Below are positions 56,627 to 64,000 of a stretch of 64,000 bases of DNA, piece after piece. The notes under the pieces were generated by a model, which saw nothing but the letters and a program-made list of their open reading frames with translations, searched no databases and was not told where the DNA came from. Positions within the stretch are counted from its first letter, which is position 1. The number at the start of each line of letters is the position of its first letter. The DNA is from Vibrio gangliei (GTDB lineage: Bacteria > Pseudomonadota > Gammaproteobacteria > Enterobacterales > Vibrionaceae): positions 2,046,001 through 2,110,000 of the forward strand of contig NZ_AP021869.1 of NCBI RefSeq assembly GCF_026001925.1, given 5' to 3'. The translations under genes and the position numbers were made by a program.

Positions 56627-58396
56627 CTAATCAAGACTCACAAATAGGACTCGACCTTCTGGTTTCACCTTAATATCACCGTTAACTTCAATACGAGGAT
56701 CATTGATAATGTCTATCTTAGATCTCGGCCAACCATGTTTATACAAGTAAGGTTGAATAAAGTGGTAGCGCAGGTTGCTAGGAACTTTAAAAGCATTAGA
56801 ACCGGTACGCTGCAACATAAACGCCGTCATTTTCGGCTCATCAACACTGATCACAACCTTGTCGAATTTCTCTGGGTGTTCGAAATTTTCACTGCCAGGG
56901 TGGGCCTCCATAATGCTGGCCATAATTTGACGCGTATTAGTATAGCCGTAGTTATAATCATGCATTTGATAACCGAGCGGTATAAACAGCAAAACCAATA
57001 ACAAAGTTCGCCACTTATTGCTCTCAACCAACAACATCACCATCGCCAAACCTATTGGCAAGGTAATTCCAGAACGCAGCGGAACTTGAACCCCAAGAGG
57101 AAGCACACTGGCGTAAATAGAAAACACCACCAGCAACACGACAATACAATATTTAACATGTTGCTTTAGTGCCCATAATACGGTGCAAGCCAGTGGCAAA
57201 TACAACCATCCACTCAACTCAGAAATATATAAAGCGTTACGCTCAAAATTGGCCGCACTTTTGGCAATATTATCCATCAAACTCGCCAAGTCAGTGGAAG
57301 GCGTAGAACGTCGCCAATGAGCAAACTGAATAAAGCTAGCATGATCAGAAAAAAAATAGCTATAGGCATACACAAGGCTATTGGCAACCAGATAACCAAG
57401 GACATAGCCCAATATCCAAACCGCCACAAAACTGGCTATTTCACGCCAACTCGCTGTGCGTAACGTCGATAAAAACAATAATGGCATTAAGAAATAAAAC
57501 GCCGGATAAGTGGCAAACAGTAATACACCAGACACCAACAAAAATGCCGACGGATTAAACTTATCTTTCACATAAGCAAAAAAAGCCAACATTACACAAC
57601 CGGGAACCAGCGTCATCGGCCATTTAAACAGCATGGTAAAATACGGCACATTGACGATTAACAAGCCAAAGCAAAGTGCAAACCAAGTGTCTTTTCTTAT
57701 CCCAAGCGCCAATTTATAGCCAAAATAGAAAATGGCCGTATCACAGATGATCACAGCAAGAGAAGAAGGCATCTCACGTAAGCTATAAAACAAAGCAAAG
57801 TTAATCCAACGCCCTTCGGAAACAAACTTGTCGCTGTATCCAGTCATATAAGGTAATGCGTCGTGGGCAATATCTGAAAATACCGACATCTGTACGTTAT
57901 ACAAGGTTGCCGCCAATAAGATGATAAACAGCAACCACTGAGTTAATGCCCAAACATCAAAATAACGGCTCTCTTGTTTGAATACCGCAGCAAACCCTGA
58001 CATTGAAAACCCTCGTGAAAATACTTGTCTATACCCAAGATAGTTAACCACCATGGATACTCCGACCGCTAAGACTTGAGCCAAATAAACCCACATAGAG
58101 AATCCTTCCACCAGCAAATAAAGCACACTGGTGGAGCACAGTAATGAGGTTAAATTAACCAAGCAAAATGGTATAAATTGCCCTGTTTTCTTATCGGCTT
58201 GAAACACAAAACTGCGATTTAACACATAGCTTATGAGCATCCCAATCCCATAAGACAACACAGACGCCACTAAATAGCGCCCAGAAAGCTGGTAAATCAA
58301 AATAAAGGCAAGATAGGCGGAAGCGGTATTGATAAGCCCAACCAAGCCAAACCTCAGCTTTTGCCCTAAATCATGATGAATAAAACTAGGCAGCAT
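56627..58396 (-). CDS. GtrA flippase fused to a GtrII-like glucosyltransferase
   Basis: A 589-residue polytopic membrane protein. Residues 1-128 have four helices and the GtrA pattern (LRFGLVGLINT, VLNRSFVF, VNYLGYRQVF), a family that flips undecaprenyl-linked sugars. From about residue 150 to 500 come roughly nine more helices with DIAHDALPYMTGYSDKFVSEGR-like spacing, resembling GtrII-type transferases that add glucose to O-antigen. A soluble tail ends in KPEGRVLFVSLD. The start at 58396 overlaps gtrB by 11 bases; starts at 58417 or 58492 are possible. The target glycan cannot be read from sequence. Confidence 0.72.
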   Translation of the reverse strand: MLPSFIHHDLGQKLRFGLVGLINTASAYLAFILIYQLSGRYLVASVLSYGIGMLISYVLNRSFVFQADKKTGQFIPFCLVNLTSLLCSTSVLYLLVEGFSMWVYLAQVLAVGVSMVVNYLGYRQVFSRGFSMSGFAAVFKQESRYFDVWALTQWLLFIILLAATLYNVQMSVFSDIAHDALPYMTGYSDKFVSEGRWINFALFYSLREMPSSLAVIICDTAIFYFGYKLALGIRKDTWFALCFGLLIVNVPYFTMLFKWPMTLVPGCVMLAFFAYVKDKFNPSAFLLVSGVLLFATYPAFYFLMPLLFLSTLRTASWREIASFVAVWILGYVLGYLVANSLVYAYSYFFSDHASFIQFAHWRRSTPSTDLASLMDNIAKSAANFERNALYISELSGWLYLPLACTVLWALKQHVKYCIVVLLVVFSIYASVLPLGVQVPLRSGITLPIGLAMVMLLVESNKWRTLLLVLLFIPLGYQMHDYNYGYTNTRQIMASIMEAHPGSENFEHPEKFDKVVISVDEPKMTAFMLQRTGSNAFKVPSNLRYHFIQPYLYKHGWPRSKIDIINDPRIEVNGDIKVKPEGRVLFVSLD

Positions 58397-59345
58397 TTTG
58401 ACGCGACTGTGCGGCATGGGCTTCTCGATCTTTTTTGATAATGTAAGCAGGACGATTTTTGGATTCGTTATAAATGCGGGCCACGTACTCACCTAGAATG
58501 CCAATTGAAATCAGTTGTACACCGCCCATAAACAATATCGATACCAAAATGGAAGTCCAACCGGACACCCAATGATCAGTCATTAAGCGTACATACACGG
58601 AATACAACAACATCAACAGGGCAATACCGGAGCAGACAAACCCCAACATAATTGACAGTTTTAGAGGCTTAACAGAAAACGACAAAATGCCATCAATACC
58701 GAACTTAATCATTTTAGTCAGCGGGTATTTGGATTCACCAGCAAATCGAGCCGCACGTTCATAACTGATGGAGGTTTGATTAAAGCCAATCCAACTCACC
58801 ATACCTCGAATAAAACGGGCTTTTTCAGGCATCGCATTTAAATGATCGACCACTTGGCGATCCATCAAACGAAAGTCTCCGGTATCAAGAGGAATAGGCA
58901 CTTCCGATAAACCGTCTAATAAGCGATAAAACAACTTAGCAGACCAACGTTTAAATGCAGATTCACCTTCACGGCTAAGGCGTGTGGCGTACACCACATC
59001 AAAACCTTGCTGCCATTTATCGATCATGTCAGCAATCAACTTAGGAGGATCTTGCAGATCAGCATCGATCAACACCACAGCATCACCTGTACTGATTTCA
59101 AGCCCAGCACTGACCGCTTGTTGATGACCAAAATTACGAGAGAAAGATAAAGTACGGATATTGTCATGCTGCCGGCTATGTGCGAGCAATTTAGCTTCGG
59201 TATCATCCGCACTGCCATCATTCACAAAAATTAACTCAAAGACATAACCCTCAATATTTTGCGTAACTGAAAGCAACTCAGCAACCGTTGCATCAATGAC
59301 TTCACTTTCATTAAAACAAGGTACAACAATCGAAACCGTTTTCAT
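58386..59345 (-). CDS. gtrB: GtrB-type bactoprenol glucosyltransferase
   Basis: A 319-residue GT2-family membrane enzyme that moves a sugar from a nucleotide donor to undecaprenyl phosphate. The start at 59345 (MKTVSIVVPCFNESEVI) has a ggggga ribosome site. The GT2 core shows FVNDGSADDT near residue 42, the metal-binding DADLQDPP near 92, and TGDFRLMDRQV near 153. Two C-terminal membrane helices lie near 230-250 and 262-285. It is translationally coupled to the GtrA-GtrII fusion, forming a compact gtr unit like those carried by serotype-converting phages, but with no phage genes near. Confidence 0.9.
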   Translation of the reverse strand: MKTVSIVVPCFNESEVIDATVAELLSVTQNIEGYVFELIFVNDGSADDTEAKLLAHSRQHDNIRTLSFSRNFGHQQAVSAGLEISTGDAVVLIDADLQDPPKLIADMIDKWQQGFDVVYATRLSREGESAFKRWSAKLFYRLLDGLSEVPIPLDTGDFRLMDRQVVDHLNAMPEKARFIRGMVSWIGFNQTSISYERAARFAGESKYPLTKMIKFGIDGILSFSVKPLKLSIMLGFVCSGIALLMLLYSVYVRLMTDHWVSGWTSILVSILFMGGVQLISIGILGEYVARIYNESKNRPAYIIKKDREAHAAQSRQNAA

Positions 59346-59578
59346 AAATCCCCCACAAATAAACACCAAAACAAGTGCGAGTCGTATTACTTTTCTAATA
59401 AAAAGAAAGGCATAAACAGGAGCGAGTAAACGACATCAAAAAGCCACACAGAATGTAACAATTTGTATCTAAGATAATTCAAATTAATAAAGAGTCACGA
59501 AATAAATGCAAGTTTGTCGCAGTTTTTACAATGGAGACATTGAGCTGACAGAGAAGAAATAGAGAAAAGATAAATGCA

Positions 59579-59611
59579 AAAAAGGCGTTCACTTTCATGA
59601 ACGCCTTTCTT
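59579..59611 (-). terminator. Intrinsic terminator after tRNA-Leu
   Basis: AAAGGCGTTCA with TGAACGCCTTT, then Ts on the minus strand. Confidence 0.9.
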
Positions 59612-59616
59612 AAATT

Positions 59617-59701
59617 TGGTAGCGGTGGGCGGACTTGAACCGCCACGCCCGAAGGCAACGGATTTTGAATCCGTCGTGTATACCAATTTCACCACACCGC
59701 C
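59617..59701 (-). tRNA. tRNA-Leu (CAA)
   Basis: 85 bases with encoded CCA and the long variable arm of a class II tRNA (gttgccttcgggcgt). Anticodon CAA within ggattCAAaatcc. The acceptor stem GGCGGTG pairs with CACCGCT and starts with a G-T pair. Confidence 0.95.
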
Positions 59702-59901
59702 AAATTGTCACCTTGCGAATTATTCATCGCTAAGGAATGATTGGAATTATACGTATGCATTTAAGGCGCGCAAGTGTTAAATGTACAAATTGATTCAATC
59801 GCCGATATTTTCACCATAAATGCTAGCTTGATACATTTTTGTACTTTAAATCCCCTATTCAACTCGCTATTCTGCTTTCAAACTTTGCAATTAGAACACT
59901 T

Positions 59902-60387
59902 ATGAATTCGACAACTCAAGTAAAACCAGCTGGCTTTTTACGCCGTTTGGCCGCCATTTTTTATGATGCTTTGATTATTATCGCAATTGAAATGATTGCG
60001 GTCGGTGTGGTGATTGCGACCATGGAAGCTCTGTTATCGCAAGGTGTCATTAACTACGGTTCCTATATAGATGCCAGCGACTTACTCAATCATCACCCTG
60101 TGTGGAGCATTGTATTTCATCTTTATATTGCAGCTGTTTGGGTGGGGTTTTTAAGCTTCTTTTGGATGAAAGGTCAAACGCTTGGCATGCGTGCATGGAA
60201 GTTACGAGTACAAAATGAAGATGGCAGCAATATTGGCTTTGGACAATCGCTGTTGCGAGCTGCAACTTCTTTCCTTGGTCTGGGAAATATCACAGTCTTG
60301 TTTGATCCAGAAAAACGTGCGTTGCAAGACATGTGGTCAAAATGCCAAGTCGTACACCTACCTCATGTTGATTACGCTAAACGCTAA
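59902..60387 (+). CDS. RDD-family membrane protein
   Basis: A 161-residue inner-membrane protein with the RDD signature pattern: AGFLRRLAAIFYDALIII near residues 10-27 (Arg-Arg and Asp of the family name), a long loop, then helices near 70-95, and GQTLGMRAWKLRVQNEDG near 100-117. RDD proteins are often of unknown function; one group is linked to Na+/H+ exchange. The start at 59902 is preferred to a TTG 21 codons upstream. It ends at a bidirectional terminator facing lptG. Confidence 0.88.
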   Translation: MNSTTQVKPAGFLRRLAAIFYDALIIIAIEMIAVGVVIATMEALLSQGVINYGSYIDASDLLNHHPVWSIVFHLYIAAVWVGFLSFFWMKGQTLGMRAWKLRVQNEDGSNIGFGQSLLRAATSFLGLGNITVLFDPEKRALQDMWSKCQVVHLPHVDYAKR

Positions 60388-60402
60388 CAAAAGACACCAA
60401 CG

Positions 60403-60433
60403 AAAAAGGGATACCGCATGGTATCCCTTTTTT
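60403..60433. terminator. Bidirectional terminator between the RDD gene and lptG
   Basis: AAAAAGGGATACC with GGTATCCCTTTTT, loop gcat. Perfectly symmetrical with A-run and T-run on either side. Confidence 0.93.
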
Positions 60434-60444
60434 AAGTTCGGCGG

Positions 60445-61518
60445 TTACGCTTTTCGTCTCATCAGCATGATAGCGACCGCTAAGAATATCAGGCTTGGTG
60501 CCAGTGCCCCTATTATCGGCGGTATACCATACACCAAACTCATTGGTCCAAATACTTCACTAGAAATATAGAAAGTAAAGCCCGCAATTACACCAGATAA
60601 AATACGTGCGCCCATAGTCACACTACGCAGTGGGCCAAATACAAACGACAGCGCCATCAACATCATCACCGCTATCGATAATGGCTGAAATACTTTACGC
60701 CAAAATGCCAAATCGTAACGCGAAGCATCTTGCTCAGACTCTTTCAAATAAGTCACATAGCTATACAAGCCAGTCATAGATAATTCTTCAGGCTTAACCG
60801 TAACCACTGCGAGCTTATCCGGCGTTAGTGTCGTTTGCCATTCGTAGTTACCAATATTTTCTTTTGTCAGTTGAACATCGTTATCCATTTTAGTGATTTG
60901 AACGTCTTTCATCATCCAACGGTTATCATCTTCATAACGCACGACTTTCGACACTAAAATATCATTTAATTTTTTATTTTCATTGAATTGCCAGATGGTC
61001 ACCGCATCAAGCTCATGCTCACCATTAACACGACCAATATAAATGAAATTATTGCCATCTCGGGCCCAAACTCCATTTTGAACCGATACAATATCTCCAC
61101 CAGCAATCGCCATGGCTCGAGAATCACGCGCTAATTTTTGCGCTTGCGGCGAGCCCCATTCCCCAAGAACCATTACCATCAACATCAAAGGAACCGCGGT
61201 TTTTAATACCGACATACCGATGTTTAACTTAGAAAAGCCTGAAGCTTGCATAACTACGAGCTCAGAACTGGCCGCTAACATACCAAGACCAATAAGCGCG
61301 CCTAGTAATGCCGCCATAGGGAAGAACATTTCAATATCACGAGGAATACTTAATACCACGAAGTACAAGGCTTCCATTAAATCGTATGTGCCTCTGCCGA
61401 CTTTACGTAACTGTTCTACATATTTAATGATCGCAGACAAGCCAACCAAAGTAGCTAAGCATAAAGACGAAGTGGCAATGATGGTTCGGCCAATATACCA
61501 ATCAAGAATTTTAAACAC
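60445..61518 (-). CDS. lptG: LPS export permease LptG
   Basis: LptG pairs with LptF in the LptB2FG transporter that extracts lipopolysaccharide from the inner membrane. The 357-residue protein has six membrane helices: three in the first 125 residues and three in the last 90, with a periplasmic beta-jellyroll in between. It starts MFKILDWYIGRTIIATS, a typical YjgP/YjgQ N-terminus. It overlaps the end of lptF by 8 bases, so the two are translated together in the fixed ratio the complex needs. Confidence 0.95.
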   Translation of the reverse strand: MFKILDWYIGRTIIATSSLCLATLVGLSAIIKYVEQLRKVGRGTYDLMEALYFVVLSIPRDIEMFFPMAALLGALIGLGMLAASSELVVMQASGFSKLNIGMSVLKTAVPLMLMVMVLGEWGSPQAQKLARDSRAMAIAGGDIVSVQNGVWARDGNNFIYIGRVNGEHELDAVTIWQFNENKKLNDILVSKVVRYEDDNRWMMKDVQITKMDNDVQLTKENIGNYEWQTTLTPDKLAVVTVKPEELSMTGLYSYVTYLKESEQDASRYDLAFWRKVFQPLSIAVMMLMALSFVFGPLRSVTMGARILSGVIAGFTFYISSEVFGPMSLVYGIPPIIGALAPSLIFLAVAIMLMRRKA

Positions 61519-62617
61519 GGCTCAACTTCCTTTTTCTTAATTTGTCTCTTAGGCCACGCACAAATAAGCTATCTAAACTATTGAGAATAATACCTGCAAT
61601 TAATAAGCAACCATTGATAAGCCACATGCCTAATCCAGCGGGCACACTACCATCTTCAATTGCCGATTTCATTGCACTGATGGCTAAGAAATAAGCCAAA
61701 TAAATCAGAACCGCTGGGCCTAACTTAGCAAAGCGACCTTGGCGCGGGTTCACCGCCGACAGTGGCACGACCACCAAAGTTAAAAGTGGGATACATACAA
61801 TCAGGGTCATTCGCCATTGCAATTCAGCTTTTGCTTCAAGGTTACCTTGACCGATAAGATCTAACGTTGGAATCGCTTCCCATTTACGCTTTTTCTTTTT
61901 AGCTTCACGTTGACCGATTAAGGCTGAATATTCATCGTAATTGGTATTTCGATAATCCAATGAGTTTGGAATACCTTCATAACGAGTACCATCTTTTAGT
62001 GTGAGCATCTGTCGGCCATCAGGGAACTCTTGTACCACGCCCGATGAAGCAAACATGACGCTAGGGCGGATGGAATCACGAGGCTGAGCTTGCGCGACAA
62101 ACACGTTGGTAAGTTTTTTGTCTTTAATATCATCAACAAACACAACCGCACTGCCGTCTGGTGATTGTTGGAATTGACCTTTTTTAAGTAAGTCGACACT
62201 GCTTGTAGTCGCCACTTGCTCCATAAGCTGTGTCACTTTTTCTTGGCTCCAAGGAGAAAGCCACAAAGAATTCACAGCGGCAATAACGCCAGTAATGATA
62301 GCGAGATACAAGGCGGCTTGAACAAGGAATTTATTACCAATACCAGTGGCGTTCATCACCGTGATTTCACTTTCTGCGTATAAGCGACCAAAGGTAAGTA
62401 AAATACCTACATATAAACTTAAAGGCAGCATTAATAAGCCCATTGCAGGCATGTTCAACCCAACAATCGACATAATCATATTGGCAGGAATGTCACCATC
62501 AGACGCATCAGCCAATACGCGGATAAATTTTTGGCTTAAAAACACCAAAAAAAGCACGAAAAAGACGGCGAACTGGCTTTTGAGTGTTTCACGGATCAAA
62601 TATCTAACAATAATCAC
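61511..62617 (-). CDS. lptF: LPS export permease LptF
   Basis: LptF is the partner of LptG in the LPS extractor. The 368-residue protein starts MIIVRYLIRETLKSQFAVFF, as in E. coli LptF. Three N-terminal helices, a periplasmic jellyroll (about residues 125-265) and three C-terminal helices are visible, with a basic tail (RGLRDKLRKRKLSRV). It is divergent from pepA with 246 bases in between, the same lptF-pepA arrangement as in E. coli. Confidence 0.95.
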   Translation of the reverse strand: MIIVRYLIRETLKSQFAVFFVLFLVFLSQKFIRVLADASDGDIPANMIMSIVGLNMPAMGLLMLPLSLYVGILLTFGRLYAESEITVMNATGIGNKFLVQAALYLAIITGVIAAVNSLWLSPWSQEKVTQLMEQVATTSSVDLLKKGQFQQSPDGSAVVFVDDIKDKKLTNVFVAQAQPRDSIRPSVMFASSGVVQEFPDGRQMLTLKDGTRYEGIPNSLDYRNTNYDEYSALIGQREAKKKKRKWEAIPTLDLIGQGNLEAKAELQWRMTLIVCIPLLTLVVVPLSAVNPRQGRFAKLGPAVLIYLAYFLAISAMKSAIEDGSVPAGLGMWLINGCLLIAGIILNSLDSLFVRGLRDKLRKRKLSRV

Positions 62618-62863
62618 GCAGCATTACCTATACAAAACTTGTTTTTTTGACGGAATCACTATAGTTTTCCGATGAGTCTATTATTTTTAATATTTTTTAA
62701 CTATATTAATCTGTAAATATCGAGTGAATTTTCTTAGATTACTCGATTCACTATTCGACTAAATTTTGTGTTGCTTAATTCTAGCTCAGTTTACCGACTG
62801 ATAAGCAAGATAAAGCATTATCCAACATTTAGTTCTATTTGTCTTTAGGATGTAGGAGTACGC

Positions 62864-64000
62864 ATGGAGTTCAGTGTAAAAAGTGGCAGCCCAGAGAAAC
62901 AACGCAGCGCTTGTATCGTTGTCGGTGTATTTGAGCCACGTCGCCTTTCTCCTGTCGCAGAACAACTCGATAAAATCAGCGACGGCTATATCAGTTCATT
63001 ATTGCGCCGAGGTGATCTCGAAGGAAAACCAGGCCAAATGTTATTATTACACCAAGTACCAGGCATGTTGTCAGAGCGTGTTCTTTTAGTTGGTTGTGGT
63101 AAAGAACGCGAACTGGGTGAACGTCAGTACAAAGATATTATCCAAAAAACCATCGGTACCTTGAATGATACCGGCTCAATGGAAGCAGTATGCTTTTTAA
63201 CAGAGCTGCATGTCAAAGGTCGTGACACCTATTGGAAAGTTCGCCAAGCGATTGAATCCACTAAAGACAGTTTGTACACCTTTGATCAATTCAAAAGCAA
63301 TAAGCCAGAAACTCGCCGTCCATTACGTAAATTGGTCTTTAACGTCCCAACTCGTCGTGATTTAAACCTAGGCGAAAAAGCCATTGCACACGGACTTGCC
63401 GTCGCATCCGGTGTTAAAGCCTGTAAAGATCTTGGCAACATGCCACCCAACGTAGCTAACCCAGCTTACCTTGCTTCTCAAGCTCGTCGCCTTGCCGATG
63501 AATTTGACACCATCACTACCAAAGTGATCGGTGAAGAAGAAATGGAAAAACTCGGCATGCACTCTTACCTAGCGGTCGGTCGTGGCTCTCGTAATGAGTC
63601 CATGATGTCGGTTATCAGCTATAAAGGTAATCCAGATCCTGAAGCCAAGCCGATTGTTTTAGTTGGTAAAGGTTTAACCTTCGATTCAGGTGGCATTTCA
63701 TTAAAACCAGGCGAAGGCATGGATGAAATGAAGTACGACATGTGTGGCGCAGCTTCAGTCTTTGGCACCATGAAAGCATTGGCTAAACTTAACCTACCAA
63801 TTAATGTGGTTGGTGTTTTAGCTGGCTGTGAAAACATGCCGGGCAGCAATGCTTATCGCCCTGGTGATATTTTGACTACCATGTCAGGCCAAACGGTTGA
63901 AGTACTTAACACCGATGCGGAAGGTCGCTTAGTGTTATGTGATGCCTTAACCTACGTTGAGCGTTTTGACCCGGATTGTGTTATCGATGTGGCCACACTC
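62864..64000 (+). CDS. pepA: Leucyl aminopeptidase PepA, N-terminal part
   Basis: PepA is a dizinc/dimanganese aminopeptidase; in several gamma-proteobacteria it also binds DNA in Xer recombination and regulation. The start at 62864 ([20 protein letters not shown]) has a ggagt site. 379 codons lie in the window of about 500 expected, so the gene runs off the right end. [12 protein letters not shown], with catalytic Lys and metal-ligand Asp, is near residues 266-277. The M17 signature NTDAEGRL is at about residues 349-356. Confidence 0.96.
   Translation, partial: MEFSVKSGSPEKQRSACIVVGVFEPRRLSPVAEQLDKISDGYISSLLRRGDLEGKPGQMLLLHQVPGMLSERVLLVGCGKERELGERQYKDIIQKTIGTLNDTGSMEAVCFLTELHVKGRDTYWKVRQAIESTKDSLYTFDQFKSNKPETRRPLRKLVFNVPTRRDLNLGEKAIAHGLAVASGVKACKDLGNMPPNVANPAYLASQARRLADEFDTITTKVIGEEEMEKLGMHSYLAVGRGSRNESMMSVISYKGNPDPEAKPIVLVGKGLTFDSGGISLKPGEGMDEMKYDMCGAASVFGTMKALAKLNLPINVVGVLAGCENMPGSNAYRPGDILTTMSGQTVEVLNTDAEGRLVLCDALTYVERFDPDCVIDVATL

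Overview
The window is a stretch of chromosome from a gamma-proteobacterium that is almost certainly a Vibrio or a close relative. The basis is gene order and protein sequence: rpoE-rseABC-lepA-lepB-rnc-era-recO-pdxJ-acpS facing barA; zapA-6S RNA-fau-rpiA-serA; tkt-epd-pgk-fbaA-mscS; a gshB/yqgE/ruvX block; pilT-pilU facing yggS-proC-yggT-yggU-rdgB-hemW; and trmB facing mutY-yggX-mltC followed by tRNA arrays. The species cannot be named from sequence alone. Most of the window is core genome, densely packed and ordinary.

Layout. 1-11.2 kb: the end of the BarA sensor kinase, then a long leftward block for membrane stress (sigma E and its regulators), protein export, RNA processing and cofactor synthesis. 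11.6-23.6 kb: NAD synthesis, flavinylation of succinate dehydrogenase, YgfZ, a candidate unannotated small RNA, YtfK, two ubiquinone hydroxylases, ZapA, 6S RNA, folate salvage, RpiA and SerA. 23.6-32.6 kb: an ERIC-type repeat, MscS, the central carbon cluster fbaA-pgk-epd-tkt, and metK with a MetJ operator and a highly structured leader. 32.8-50.4 kb: a DUF2189 membrane protein, SprT, a diguanylate cyclase, RsmE, glutathione synthetase, twitching motility ATPases, proline synthesis, housekeeping repair and tRNA modification, ending at MltC.

50.6-54.9 kb is the most accessory-looking part: two tRNA arrays (Phe-Thr-Phe-Asn and Phe-Thr-Asn-Thr-Asn), each with its own near-identical strong promoter, flank a secreted multi-domain AA10 lytic polysaccharide monooxygenase and a PL7 alginate lyase lipoprotein. 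A nine-copy heptamer repeat follows the second array. 55-59.3 kb holds a succinate-semialdehyde dehydrogenase and a two-gene Gtr-type glycosylation unit in which the GtrA flippase appears fused to a GtrII-like transferase. The window ends with tRNA-Leu, an RDD protein, the LPS exporter subunits LptG/LptF and the start of PepA.

The best candidates for something undescribed are non-coding: a three-stem RNA with promoter and terminator at 15.5 kb, the nested-hairpin metK leader at 31.24-31.37 kb, a long hairpin transcript candidate between yggX and mltC, and a family of palindromic ctcg-rich intergenic elements. No CRISPR array, insertion sequence, prophage or recognisable defence system was seen.
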